Shown: positions 32,982 to 42,321 of the stretch, piece by piece | Position numbering within the stretch: position 1 is the first letter of the stretch | How the letters are laid out: the number at the start of each line of letters is the position of its first letter | Assembly: GCA_017934545.1 (NCBI GenBank) | Contig: JAGBJI010000011.1 | Span: 1 to 43,621, forward strand | Reading direction: 5' to 3' | DNA: 43,621 nt | Origin: Bacteroidales bacterium | GTDB lineage: Bacteria > Bacteroidota > Bacteroidia > Bacteroidales > P3 | Translations under genes and position numbers: made by a program | Notes under the pieces: model-generated | Seen by the model: only the letters and a program-made list of their open reading frames with translations | Database searches by the model: none | Told to the model about the DNA's origin: nothing

Positions 32982-33941
32982 TTACAACTTTTCAATAATT
33001 TTATCTATAACGTCATCGGCGGTTATCGATTCGCTCTGTGCCGAATAGTTAAGCACTATTCTGTGCCGCAAAACGTCCTTACACACTTGGTTAACATCCT
33101 CCATATCCGGAGAATATTTACCGTTTAACACGGCATTGCACTTGGCTGCAAGGACAATGTTCTGACATGCTCTCGGTCCTGCTCCCCATACCAAGTATTG
33201 ACGGGCAATATCGTTGTCCGCATTGTTCACTCTGGTTTTGCCTACCAAACGTACGATATAATCGTACACGTTATCGCTTACGGGAACCGACATTATTATT
33301 TTTCTGAAATCAATTATATCCTGTTTGTTCATCACAGGCTTTATATCGTAAGTATATTGCGTGGTCGTAGTTTTCAATATATTTACTTCTTCTTCAAACG
33401 AAGGGTAATCCATTATCAACATGAACATGAATCTGTCCAGCTGTGCTTCGGGCAAAGGGTATGTTCCCTCCTGTTCAATGGGGTTTTGGGTCGCCATAAC
33501 GAAGAACGGCTCTTCCAACAAATAAGTTTTACCGCTTACCGTTATGTTTTTCTCCTGCATAGCCTGCAACAAAGCCGCCTGTGTTTTGGGTGAAGTTCTG
33601 TTGATTTCGTCTGCTAACAAAATATTTGTGAACAACGGTCCTTTTATAAACTGAAACTGACGGTTGTTATCCAATATCTCACTTCCCGTAATATCGCTCG
33701 GCATAAGGTCGGGCGTGAATTGAACACGGTTAAACTCCACGTCCAACACTTGGGCAAGAGTTTTTACAAGCAATGTTTTCGCCAGTCCCGGAACTCCAGT
33801 CAACAAACAATGCCCTCCGCAGAACATTGCAATGAGTACTTTGTTGATTATCTCTTTCTGTCCTATGATAACCTTTGCCGTTTCCTGCTTAAGGATATTG
33901 CATTTGCTTACCAAACCGTCCAATTGCTGAACTTCGCCCAT
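32982..33941 (-). CDS. MoxR-family AAA+ ATPase
   Basis: MoxR ATPases act as chaperones that activate partner proteins, often with von Willebrand factor A (VWA) domain proteins. The 319-residue protein has Walker A LTGVPGLAKTLLVKTLA (about 50-66), the family-typical RVQFTPDLMPSDITGSE, Walker B ILLADEINRTSPKTQAALL, ATQNPIEQEGTYPLPEAQLD and DRFMF. The lid ends YLVWGAGPRACQNIVLAA. All are intact. The usual VWA partner genes are not in the window; instead it follows the surA-like gene by three bases. Confidence 0.92.
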   Translation of the reverse strand: MGEVQQLDGLVSKCNILKQETAKVIIGQKEIINKVLIAMFCGGHCLLTGVPGLAKTLLVKTLAQVLDVEFNRVQFTPDLMPSDITGSEILDNNRQFQFIKGPLFTNILLADEINRTSPKTQAALLQAMQEKNITVSGKTYLLEEPFFVMATQNPIEQEGTYPLPEAQLDRFMFMLIMDYPSFEEEVNILKTTTTQYTYDIKPVMNKQDIIDFRKIIMSVPVSDNVYDYIVRLVGKTRVNNADNDIARQYLVWGAGPRACQNIVLAAKCNAVLNGKYSPDMEDVNQVCKDVLRHRIVLNYSAQSESITADDVIDKIIEKL

Positions 33942-33944
33942 AAC

Positions 33945-35300
33945 TTATTTAGTTTTATACCAATCAAGAGTGAATCCGCAGGTTTTATATCCGTCATCTA
34001 CTCTTATATATGTTTTCTTTATCGTATTCTTTGCCCAAGAATGTACTATATCCATACGCTTCTTGTTAAGAGCCAACGCATGTATTTTATCAAAGTCGTC
34101 GGTTAAGTTAACCTTATGCTCGGGCATAATCTTCAAAACCTTAATCAAACGGTATGCATCGGCGTATTCGGATTTAAATTCAACGGCTGAAGTGATGTCA
34201 CCCTGCTTCATGGCAGCAAAATCTACGTTGTCCACATTGCCCATTGACGCATTTAACGCTTCGGAAGAAAACACCGAAGACGCAGTATTGGGATTTATAA
34301 TCAATCCTCCGTTGACTTTGCTTTCGTCTTCGGAATATCTGACAATTGCATCTTCAAATGTCAACTCATTATTATCAATAAGAGTTTTTATAGAATCTAT
34401 TTTCTCTTTTGCTTTGTAAAGTTGCAACGAAGAAACTTTAGGCTGCAGCAATATATGACGGCAATTAACCCTGTCGCCCCTGCGTTCTATCATCTGTATT
34501 ATATGATAGCCGTACTTGGTTTCAAACACCGGTGATACTTCTCCGGGTTGTAACGAGAAGGCTACGTTTTCAAACTCCGCAACCATCGTACCCCGTTGAA
34601 AGAAACCTAACTCTCCGCCTTTTTTTGCCGAAGCTTGGTCGTCCGAATACATGGATGCTATGACTGAAAACTTGGTTCCTTTTAATATTCTGTCCCTGTA
34701 CTCGTTGAGTTTGTTTTTCAACTCTTGTTTTTCCTGCTCGCTTACCGTAGGAGTGATAACTATTTGTGAAAATACATACTGTGTAGGAATCATTGCAAGC
34801 GAATCTTCGGGAATAGTTGCATAAAAGTCCGCAACCTCTTGCGGTGTTACGGTCACATCTCCCGTTATCTGCGATTGTTTTTGTTGAATAAGAATATTTT
34901 CTTTTATAATATCACGGTATGTTTCCTTAATTTGTGCAAGCGATTTGTTCATCTGACGCTCCATTTTCTCTTGTGAACCGTAATATTGCATCATATAAGC
35001 AACGCGGGAGTTGAGTTCGTTCTCCACTTCTGCGTCCGAAACGGTAAGAGAGTCCACTTTAGCCTGATGTAACATAAGTTTATTCAAAAGCATTGACTCC
35101 AAAACTTCGCACCGTGTGACCGTATTGTCGCCCGAAGACAACATCTGAAGATAATTTGTTTCCAATTCAGAATACTTTATCATATTTTCGCCCACAACTG
35201 CTATAACTCCGTCCACAACAGTTTTGTCCTGCTGTGCATCAACCGCATTTACGGCCAACACAAACAACACTGACAATGATATTTTCTTTATTGTATTCAT
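33945..35300 (-). CDS. SurA-like periplasmic peptidyl-prolyl isomerase
   Basis: A periplasmic chaperone with parvulin domains that helps outer-membrane proteins fold. The 451-residue protein has a signal peptide (1-22, ending NAVDAQ), a SurA-type N-terminal helical region (DGVIAVVGENMIKYSELE, LLNKLMLHQAKVDSL), a first parvulin domain (about 173-273; GGELGFFQRGTMVAEFENVAF, KYGYHIIQMIERRG) and a second, weaker one (about 279-395). It is the second of two adjacent PPIases and starts three bases after the first. Confidence 0.9.
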   Translation of the reverse strand: MNTIKKISLSVLFVLAVNAVDAQQDKTVVDGVIAVVGENMIKYSELETNYLQMLSSGDNTVTRCEVLESMLLNKLMLHQAKVDSLTVSDAEVENELNSRVAYMMQYYGSQEKMERQMNKSLAQIKETYRDIIKENILIQQKQSQITGDVTVTPQEVADFYATIPEDSLAMIPTQYVFSQIVITPTVSEQEKQELKNKLNEYRDRILKGTKFSVIASMYSDDQASAKKGGELGFFQRGTMVAEFENVAFSLQPGEVSPVFETKYGYHIIQMIERRGDRVNCRHILLQPKVSSLQLYKAKEKIDSIKTLIDNNELTFEDAIVRYSEDESKVNGGLIINPNTASSVFSSEALNASMGNVDNVDFAAMKQGDITSAVEFKSEYADAYRLIKVLKIMPEHKVNLTDDFDKIHALALNKKRMDIVHSWAKNTIKKTYIRVDDGYKTCGFTLDWYKTK

Positions 35301-35303
35301 ATA

Positions 35304-37328
35304 TTAATTATCTTTTATAATCTCATCAAACACTTTTTCATTAATCTTTACAGGATATTTTGCGTGCAATTGCTCTATCCACTTTTGCTCCAAGTATTTT
35401 TGATAATCCGAAGTACACAATCCTTTGCATGCTTCCAACGGTTTTTGGGACACAGGCAATATTTCGTTTACGTATACAATAATATTACGGTTGGTTATTG
35501 AGGCTGTATCAACAAAAGTCTGCGGAGTTGACAACGTCATAATGTCGGTTGTTTTGTCAAAAACGCACATGTCAATTATTTTACTTGCACCTTTTTCAAA
35601 TTTATGCCACTGATAATTGATTTTTCCCTGCCTTGATTTCGGTGTTTGTTCCTTTTTATCCGAATATTTCTTCAATAAATAATCCGATATTTCATCGTCC
35701 GTCTTTCCTTTTTTCTTACTTTTTTCTATGTATTTTTTGACTTTGGAAAGATTTATTGACGTATCTATAGTCCAAATAACCGCATCAACACGCGGGGAAT
35801 ACCAATAATTGGCCTTGTTACGCTCGTAAAACTCATTCAATCCCACAGTGTCCGTAACGGCTTTAGTCCATACGTTGGTATCTGTAACTGCAAATATCAG
35901 TTCTCCGTCAAAATATTCTTTTATATTCTCTTTTAATTCCGGGTATTTGTTTTCCAAATCCTTGTCAGCATACGCCAAAACAATGTTGTTTACGAATTGG
36001 TCAAACATTTTTTCAGTATACACGGAATAATCCATCGGTATTTGTTTAACTTGGTTTTGATATAAAAACTGCAAGAAATCGTATTGCGTTTGTTTTTCGT
36101 TGCCTACCGTGCATATGGTCTTGTTAAAATTGCCCGAAGGTATCTGCCAGGAGGCTTCGAATATGTTTTCGTTCAACAACGACGGCACTTTGTTCAACAC
36201 AAGTGAGTCAACGGTAAGATTGTAATCTTGTTTTGCTTTCTGCACGAAACGGTCTATTGCCACATAACCGCGGGAATCTTTTGCAATACGCTCCTGTATC
36301 TGCCGTCTTACTTCGGCTAACGGCTTTATAGGGTCTGCATTTATAAACCTTACTATATGCCAGCCGTAGCGTGTGCGGAACGGTGCGGACGCTTTGCCGT
36401 TTAAATCCGATGTCATATATAAATCAATGTATTCGGCAGGAAGATTGACAGGCCGTTGACTGACTAAAAGACCAGCTTTGTTGGCTGTATAACTATCGTC
36501 AGAGTATTTTTTGGTGATGGAATCAAACTTTGCGTATTTCAATTCAGCATACGCACTGTCTATCAAACGCTTTGCCTGAACGGAATCATGTTCCAATGCA
36601 TTTATAAATATATGTTGCAAAGTCAAAGCGGAGAAATCCACATTGTAATAATTGATTAGTTTAATTATATGGTAACCGAAATCAGTTCGTACAAAGCCTA
36701 TTGAGTCGTGTTTTTGTATAAGTTCGTAGCACGCATTCTCAAAAGGATAAATCATGGTAAGGGAAGAAAAATATCCTAAGTCGCCGTGCGAAGGTATCTT
36801 CGCAGACGGTTGTGCCGCAGGGTCGTCGGAATAGAGCAAAACCAAAGAATCAAAGTTTTCTCCGTTTCTTGCTTTCTTGTAAATGTCCTGTGCTTTTTTG
36901 TAATACTCCGCCGTATCTTTCAAAGCAATGTTTTTGGGCAAAGCAACCAATACATGTGCAACCCTTACAATAGTATGCATTCTGTCGTAAGCTTCTTTTA
37001 CCAAAGAATCTTTTACAGACGGGTCGTCAATATAAGGTTGTACCAACGACGAACGGTAGTTTTCCACCTGTTGCAATACGGTTGAATCCTTGTCCAACCC
37101 CATTGCCTTGGCGTCTTGCAACTTTAATTTATAATTAATGTATAAATCCAAATACTCCCGTTTGCTTATCGGCATTGCCGCTATATTGTTGTTTTTACTG
37201 TAAGAGTTGATAAACTCCTGTGCATATACGGTATCCTTACCGTTGATTGTAAACAGATAACCGCCGTTTTGTGCATTTGCCGACACAAAGCACAACAACA
37301 AAACCGTAAACAGTGCTTTTCTGACCAT
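35304..37328 (-). CDS. Large parvulin-type peptidyl-prolyl isomerase
   Basis: The 674-residue secreted protein has a signal peptide (1-19, ending VSANAQ), an N-terminal SurA-like helical region (KREYLDLYINYKLKLQDAKA), a parvulin domain (about 120-226; VRVAHVLVALPKN, HGDLGYFSSLTMIYPFENAC, DFGYHIIKLINY) and a second (about 236-340; GWHIVRFINADP). A long C-terminal half (about 380-674) has no motif I know. Such proteins are common beside surA in Bacteroidota. It probably assists export or folding of outer-membrane and T9SS proteins. It lies 28 bases after guaB. Confidence 0.87.
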   Translation of the reverse strand: MVRKALFTVLLLCFVSANAQNGGYLFTINGKDTVYAQEFINSYSKNNNIAAMPISKREYLDLYINYKLKLQDAKAMGLDKDSTVLQQVENYRSSLVQPYIDDPSVKDSLVKEAYDRMHTIVRVAHVLVALPKNIALKDTAEYYKKAQDIYKKARNGENFDSLVLLYSDDPAAQPSAKIPSHGDLGYFSSLTMIYPFENACYELIQKHDSIGFVRTDFGYHIIKLINYYNVDFSALTLQHIFINALEHDSVQAKRLIDSAYAELKYAKFDSITKKYSDDSYTANKAGLLVSQRPVNLPAEYIDLYMTSDLNGKASAPFRTRYGWHIVRFINADPIKPLAEVRRQIQERIAKDSRGYVAIDRFVQKAKQDYNLTVDSLVLNKVPSLLNENIFEASWQIPSGNFNKTICTVGNEKQTQYDFLQFLYQNQVKQIPMDYSVYTEKMFDQFVNNIVLAYADKDLENKYPELKENIKEYFDGELIFAVTDTNVWTKAVTDTVGLNEFYERNKANYWYSPRVDAVIWTIDTSINLSKVKKYIEKSKKKGKTDDEISDYLLKKYSDKKEQTPKSRQGKINYQWHKFEKGASKIIDMCVFDKTTDIMTLSTPQTFVDTASITNRNIIVYVNEILPVSQKPLEACKGLCTSDYQKYLEQKWIEQLHAKYPVKINEKVFDEIIKDN

Positions 37329-37356
37329 GTCTTAACAAAAAATTTAAATGTTTATG

Positions 37357-38820
37357 CTAACGTGAATAATTAGGTGCTTCTTTGGTTATGGTTATATCGT
37401 GAGGATGTCCCTCAATAAATCCTGCATTGGTTATTTTTATGAACTTGGCATTGCGCAACATGCTCAAATCCTTGCTGCCCGTATAGCCCATTCCGGCTTT
37501 AAGTCCGCCAATGAGTTGGTAAATCACCTCGGTTACCGAACCTTTGTAAGGAACTCTTCCCACTATACCCTCGGGAACAAGTTTTTTAGCGTCCGTCTGT
37601 TCGCTTTGGAAGTATCTGTCCTTGCTTCCGTTCTGCATTGCGTCCAACGAACCCATACCTCTGTATGTCTTGTATTTTCTTCCTTCCATTATAACCGTAT
37701 CTCCCGGTGATTCTTCCGTACCTGCCAACAACGAACCCGCCATTATGGTGCTTGCTCCTGCCGCCAAAGCCTTGACTATGTCGCCCGAATACCGTATACC
37801 GCCGTCTGCAATAACGGGAACGCCCGTTCCCTGCAAGGCATTGCACACATTCATAACCGCAGTAAGTTGAGGCATGCCTATACCTGCTATTATACGGGTG
37901 GTGCATATACTGCCCGGGCCTATACCTACTTTCACTGCGTCGGCACCTGCTTCTTGCAATGCTTTGGCTGCTTCTCCCGTTGCTATATTACCCACAACTA
38001 TGTCTATTGTTTTGTATCTTTGTTTGGCTTGTTTTACGGCTTTGAACACATTGAGCGAATGTCCGTGGGCGGTGTCTATGACTATGGCGTCCACACCTGC
38101 TGCCACGACGGCGTCGATGCGGTCGTACATGTCGTGCGTTATGCCTATACCCGCAGCCACTCTCAAACGGCCTAAATCATCTTTGCATGCATTGGGGCGT
38201 TGTTTAAGTTTGATTATATCCCTGTATGTTATCAATCCCTGCAAATGTCCGTCTTTGTCCACAACGGGCAGTTTTTCTATGCGGTGTGTCTGCAATATTT
38301 CGGCAGCATCTGCAAACGACGTACCCGGATGGGTGGTTATCACCTCACGGGTCATTATCTGTGAAATAGGTTTAGTTATGTCTTTTTCAAAACGCAAATC
38401 CCTGTTGGTCACTATGCCGACCAATTTGTTTGCATTGTCCACTACTGGTATTCCGCCTATGGAAAGCGAGTGCATCATATCCAATGCATCTTTTACTTTG
38501 GCTTCGGGGTGAAGTGTTGAGGGCGAAGAAATCATACCGTTCTCGCTTCTCTTTACTTTCTTTACCTCCTGTGCCTGACTTTCTATGGACATGTTTTTGT
38601 GCAACACTCCTATTCCGCCCTCCTGTGCTATGGCTATAGCCATCTCTGCTTCGGTTACGGTGTCCATTGCTGCGGACACGATAGGAATGTTAACACTTAT
38701 GTTTCTTGAAAATCTGCTGCTTACGTTCACTTCGTTGGGTATCACCTCCGAATAAGCAGGTACCAAAAGCACGTCGTCGTACGTCAATCCCGTGCCTATT
38801 ATTTTCTCCTCTGGATTCAT
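37357..38820 (-). CDS. guaB: IMP dehydrogenase
   Basis: GuaB oxidises IMP to XMP, the committed step to GMP. The 487-residue protein has the start [20 protein letters not shown], two CBS domains (about 95-210), the catalytic loop [15 protein letters not shown] with Cys about residue 299, the [20 protein letters not shown] phosphate-binding region and [14 protein letters not shown] with the flap Arg-Tyr region later. I chose the ATG at 38818-38820 (MNPEEK); the frame is open to 38886 but the extension does not resemble the family and overlaps the promoter. Confidence 0.96.
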   Translation of the reverse strand: MNPEEKIIGTGLTYDDVLLVPAYSEVIPNEVNVSSRFSRNISVNIPIVSAAMDTVTEAEMAIAIAQEGGIGVLHKNMSIESQAQEVKKVKRSENGMISSPSTLHPEAKVKDALDMMHSLSIGGIPVVDNANKLVGIVTNRDLRFEKDITKPISQIMTREVITTHPGTSFADAAEILQTHRIEKLPVVDKDGHLQGLITYRDIIKLKQRPNACKDDLGRLRVAAGIGITHDMYDRIDAVVAAGVDAIVIDTAHGHSLNVFKAVKQAKQRYKTIDIVVGNIATGEAAKALQEAGADAVKVGIGPGSICTTRIIAGIGMPQLTAVMNVCNALQGTGVPVIADGGIRYSGDIVKALAAGASTIMAGSLLAGTEESPGDTVIMEGRKYKTYRGMGSLDAMQNGSKDRYFQSEQTDAKKLVPEGIVGRVPYKGSVTEVIYQLIGGLKAGMGYTGSKDLSMLRNAKFIKITNAGFIEGHPHDITITKEAPNYSR

Positions 38821-38843
38821 TTTTATTTGTTTGTATTTCCTTG

Positions 38844-38875
38844 CAAATTTACATCTTTTTAACAATATGACCAAA
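38844..38875 (-). promoter_or_regulatory. guaB operon promoter
   Basis: On the minus strand TTTG (38872-38875) and TAAATTTG (38844-38851) are 20 bases apart, an exact Bacteroidota match 24 bases before the guaB ATG. Confidence 0.85.
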
Positions 38876-38898
38876 TTCTTTGGCAAAAAGTGTTGTTT

Positions 38899-40146
38899 TT
38901 ACAACGTACATCTTATTCTCAATGCCCAATCAGGCATGTCATAAGGGTTTTCTTTGGATATACGTTTTACTATTTCCAAACCCAAAAAGCCGAATATGTG
39001 GTCTATACCCGCACCCGCTTCGCAGTAAGTGTCCGTTTGCGAAGAGAACAGGGCTTTGAAGTTGATGAATTCGTTGGGTTTAAAGTTTTTGAAAAAGTCT
39101 ATGTTGTCCAAAAGTATGCCTCCGAAGTTGAGCTGTGTGTATGTCTGAACATAGTCCTTGCACATAATCTCCCACGGTGAGTAAAGGTTGAAACCGAACA
39201 TGTTGCTCACCGAACTGACCCTGTAATTAGGGGTGAAATACATGTACTTGTCGCTTTGCCCGAATATCTTGCCGCCCTGCACCCGCACGTCCAATGCCAA
39301 CGGTAAGAACTGCACTCTGTGCTGGGCTGAAATCTCGGCACGGCTGTACGTGTTGGTCTGAATGTAATGCTGCGAATTGTAAGAATAATCAGCACGTATC
39401 TGGGTGTGGAACGTATAAAACCTTGAGTTCAGTATTGTCAGCAAGTTAGTTCCTTTACGCGTGGGAGTATAGGTCAGTTCCACGCCTACGGAGTTGTTGG
39501 TGTAATCGTACGCAGGGTCTAACAAAGACAGTGTTTGGCCGTCGTCGTACAGCATATAGTCGTCTGTTTTCTGCCAATAGTAATACGGACGGAACGCAAA
39601 GGTATTGTCAAACTCCTGCAAGAAGGAAACCGTCAACCGTTTACGCCTTGCGAAATAAAACCTGTCCCAATCGCCGAACGAAAAATAGGCTACGTCGTAG
39701 TTGGAGTACGACGGCATATAGGTGTTGTCCTCCCAATTGACGCCGAGTGTTGAACAAGGGAAAGCATACACGCCTTTGGCTTTGCGGGCAAAGTTGTAAG
39801 CCGCACCCAATGCGTATTTAAACTTATGGTCTTCCGTTCCGTAAGCAGCCATTGCGGAAAAAGCCATGCGTTTTGAGAATCTGTCGTTGGTCTGTCCGCT
39901 TATCCTTATACGCGTACCCTCAACGGGATTGTACGAAACCATGTTGACCACGTTCGTAAGGCTTACATAGCCTATGGGAATCTGGTCATTGATTAAAAAC
40001 GACGACACATTGTTGGCAAACATGCTTGCCGCAATGTCGGACTGTTGGCTTTTGGTTATGGGTTGATAGGAATAATTTTTCTGTGCATACGCTCCCGTCA
40101 ACGCCACAACTGCAATACAATACAATGCTAATCTCTTTTTATCCAT
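38899..40146 (-). CDS. DUF5686-type outer-membrane beta-barrel, barrel only
   Basis: The 415-residue protein has a signal peptide (1-21, ending TGAYAQ) and resembles the C-terminal barrel of Bacteroidota DUF5686 proteins: VSYNPVEGTRIRISGQTNDR, RMAFSAMAAYGTEDHKFKYA, AEISAQHRVQFLP and an aromatic end (MPDWALRIRCTL). DUF5686 proteins usually carry an N-terminal carboxypeptidase regulatory-like domain and are, from memory, about 800 residues; that domain is absent here. The function is unknown. Its start overlaps the end of the flippase gene by 19 bases. Confidence 0.7.
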   Translation of the reverse strand: MDKKRLALYCIAVVALTGAYAQKNYSYQPITKSQQSDIAASMFANNVSSFLINDQIPIGYVSLTNVVNMVSYNPVEGTRIRISGQTNDRFSKRMAFSAMAAYGTEDHKFKYALGAAYNFARKAKGVYAFPCSTLGVNWEDNTYMPSYSNYDVAYFSFGDWDRFYFARRKRLTVSFLQEFDNTFAFRPYYYWQKTDDYMLYDDGQTLSLLDPAYDYTNNSVGVELTYTPTRKGTNLLTILNSRFYTFHTQIRADYSYNSQHYIQTNTYSRAEISAQHRVQFLPLALDVRVQGGKIFGQSDKYMYFTPNYRVSSVSNMFGFNLYSPWEIMCKDYVQTYTQLNFGGILLDNIDFFKNFKPNEFINFKALFSSQTDTYCEAGAGIDHIFGFLGLEIVKRISKENPYDMPDWALRIRCTL

Positions 40147-41360
40147 TTCAAAAAATATATAAATTCAACCGTAAACCCTGTCACATATGCCGCAACCGCC
40201 GTCAGAGCCGCCCCCGTTATGTTGTACAGCGGTATAAGCACATAGCCTGCAACGGCGGTCACTGCCAAAGAGGCCAAAGAGGCACATGCCGTTATTGAAA
40301 AATTGCCCCGCGAGGCAAAATATTGGGTTATATTGCTTGATGTACTTAAAAACAAAATACCTGCGGACAATATACGCATGTAATACCCCACCCGTGCAAA
40401 ATCGTTTCCGAACAAAAACATCCAAAAACTCCCGGGCAGAACGCACACTATGCCCAACGCCAAGGCGGTAAACAATATGTTGACCTTGGTAAGTTTGATT
40501 GTCAGGTTTTTAGCCTCAACATTGCTCTGCGTGTTGCTCAACGACGAATATTGAACCAACGCCAGCGAAGTGCCGAACAACAACACCGCCTCGCATATGC
40601 CCGTAGCATTGGAATATATGCCGTTGTAAAACTCGCCCTTGGTACCGAAAAAATAAACCGTAAGCAACAACGACACGCGGTAAACCATGGTCTGGGCTAT
40701 GCTTCCCAACTGTTTGACCGCACCGAGTGAAAACAACGTGCGGCTTACTTGTCTGAACTCTTTTCGGTCTAAAAAATGCAGACCTTTGTAATCGTCTTTC
40801 AATATCCATATGCCGTAGAACAGGCTTAAAACATAGGCACACCAAAGCGAAAACACGTAATCGCCTATTGAAGAAAACCTTCCCGCCGCCCACATCAGCG
40901 AAATAACCACGGCATTGGTCAAAGGATAGACCAATTTCAGATTATTGGCTTTGACCACCTGCTGTTTGCCCAACAGTACATAGTAGTTAATCTCCGTTAT
41001 TGACGCCAAAACGGATATACCCACCGTCTGAAAAAAATACAGGCTCTGTCCGAACCGTGCAAATCCGCCGTTAAAAACTCCCAAAAATCCCGCCGCCGTT
41101 ATCAACGCAGCACAACTCAAAACCCACACCACAGAGGGAATGAACATCTGCGAAAACGTTTTTCTCGGTGTCAGATATACCAATGTGGAGTTGCCCATCA
41201 GGGTCATCAACAGCAATATTATGTTGATATTAAACACTATCATCGCCTGTTGTCCTTTGCCCGCCGCTCCCAAAAGATGTGACACCAGCACTATTACGGC
41301 AAATCCCACAACGGCACTGAAAAACTTGGTAAACAAAGTGTTCAATATCTTTTTAAACAT
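40128..41360 (-). CDS. Polysaccharide flippase (MOP/Wzx-like)
   Basis: A multi-pass inner-membrane protein of 410 residues with about 11-12 hydrophobic segments, in the MOP superfamily of lipid-linked oligosaccharide flippases. The N-terminal KKILNTLFTKFFSAVVGFAV, then SHLLGAAGKGQQAM, and later FGTKGEFYNGIYSNATGICE and GFNDFARVG-like FGNDFARVGYYM segments are typical. The ATG at 41358-41360 (MFKKIL) is chosen over an upstream frame extension that runs into the palindrome array. It may export O-antigen or capsule units. The promoter lies just upstream. Confidence 0.85.
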   Translation of the reverse strand: MFKKILNTLFTKFFSAVVGFAVIVLVSHLLGAAGKGQQAMIVFNINIILLLMTLMGNSTLVYLTPRKTFSQMFIPSVVWVLSCAALITAAGFLGVFNGGFARFGQSLYFFQTVGISVLASITEINYYVLLGKQQVVKANNLKLVYPLTNAVVISLMWAAGRFSSIGDYVFSLWCAYVLSLFYGIWILKDDYKGLHFLDRKEFRQVSRTLFSLGAVKQLGSIAQTMVYRVSLLLTVYFFGTKGEFYNGIYSNATGICEAVLLFGTSLALVQYSSLSNTQSNVEAKNLTIKLTKVNILFTALALGIVCVLPGSFWMFLFGNDFARVGYYMRILSAGILFLSTSSNITQYFASRGNFSITACASLASLAVTAVAGYVLIPLYNITGAALTAVAAYVTGFTVEFIYFLKWIKRD

Positions 41361-41383
41361 ATACCCGTCTTTGAAATAAACTG

Positions 41384-41417
41384 CAAAGATAACATATTTT
41401 TGTCTAATTAAAACAAA
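41384..41417 (-). promoter_or_regulatory. Flippase promoter
   Basis: On the minus strand TTTG (41414-41417) and TATCTTTG (41384-41391) are 22 bases apart, one more than the usual maximum, 24 bases before the ATG. Confidence 0.65.
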
Positions 41418-41439
41418 TCCTTTCCTAACTTTAAAACCC

Positions 41440-41522
41440 TGCAAAACCGTTTTACATCATTTGCAAAACCGTCTTGCAAGGTCTGCAAAACCGTTTTGCA
41501 ACCATTGCAAGACGGTTTTGCA
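41440..41522. repeat. Four-unit palindrome array on a 22-bp lattice (flippase-lipB gap)
   Basis: Four 17-bp palindromes are centred at 41448, 41470, 41492 and 41514, exactly 22 bp apart with 5-bp spacers. They read TGCAAAACCGTTTTACA, TGCAAAACCGTCTTGCA, TGCAAAACCGTTTTGCA and TGCAAGACGGTTTTGCA. In reverse complement they align unit by unit with the array at 29254-29336: by my count 4 of 68 unit positions differ, but 9 of 15 spacer positions do. The array lies in a divergent gap of 267 bases, which otherwise holds the two promoters. Confidence 0.9.
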
Positions 41523-41589
41523 GAGTATTGTTTTCAAAAAAGAAATGAAAATAATCTGATTTTAGCCCTGCGGAGTGAAGTTTTATGCG

Positions 41590-41597
41590 TAACTTTG
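41590..41597 (+). promoter_or_regulatory. lipB promoter -7 element
   Basis: TAACTTTG followed by C matches TAnnTTTG, 30 bases before the lipB ATG. No good -33 TTTG is present; CCTG at 41567-41570 is at the right spacing (19) but weak. Confidence 0.5.
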
Positions 41598-41627
41598 CCG
41601 CAGATTTCAAATCTTATTTTTCATACT

Positions 41628-42299
41628 ATGGACACAACAATCAACTACGAGGATTGGGGACGTATACCTTACGCTGCGGCATTGGACAGACAACAACAAC
41701 TGTTTGACTCAAAGGTAACCCGAAAACTCAAAGGCTCAACACTTATCGGGCAGGATTTTATAGTATGCGAGCATGACCATGTATACACTTTGGGCTTGCA
41801 CGGCAAAGATTCAAACATGCTTATCGGAAAGCAGATGTTGCAGAAGATAAACGCACAGGTGTTTCACATCAACCGCGGAGGCGACATCACCTATCACGGT
41901 CCGGGTCAGATTACGGGTTATCCGTCCTTGGATTTGGACGCACTGCACTTGGGTATAAGGGATTATATCCACACCGTAGAGCAAATGGTTATCAACGTTA
42001 TGGCATCTTACGGCATACAATGCACAAGGCTCGGCGGTGCTACGGGTGTTTGGATTGACGCCTTGGGCAAAAACCCGCGTAAGATATGTGCCATAGGGGT
42101 CAAAGTGTCAAGGGGGATAACCATGCACGGATTTGCACTGAACGTCAACACCGATTTGAACTATTTTTCCTATATCAACCCCTGCGGATTCACTGACAAA
42201 GGGGTGACAAGCATGCAAAAAGAAACGGGCAAAGAGATAGACATGCCGCAGGTTGCCCTTGCACTCAAAGACGAATTCACTTCGCTTGTAAATCATTAA
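41628..42299 (+). CDS. lipB: Octanoyltransferase LipB
   Basis: LipB transfers octanoyl from acyl carrier protein to lipoyl domains of 2-oxoacid dehydrogenases and the glycine cleavage system. The 223-residue protein has HINRGGDITYHGPGQITGYP (about 83-102), the Lys motif ICAIGVKVSRGITMHGFALN and the catalytic Cys in INPCGFTDKGVTSM (about residue 186). I chose the ATG at 41628 (MDTTINYEDWGR); the open frame upstream to 41496 starts within the palindrome array. pyrF follows after 22 bases. Confidence 0.94.
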   Translation: MDTTINYEDWGRIPYAAALDRQQQLFDSKVTRKLKGSTLIGQDFIVCEHDHVYTLGLHGKDSNMLIGKQMLQKINAQVFHINRGGDITYHGPGQITGYPSLDLDALHLGIRDYIHTVEQMVINVMASYGIQCTRLGGATGVWIDALGKNPRKICAIGVKVSRGITMHGFALNVNTDLNYFSYINPCGFTDKGVTSMQKETGKEIDMPQVALALKDEFTSLVNH

Positions 42300-42321
42300 C
42301 AATATAAACAAATACAAAACT

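Noticed and set aside
41496-41627. 44-residue N-terminal extension of LipB
   Set aside because: The extension begins inside the palindrome array, covers the -7 box and has no similarity to LipB proteins.
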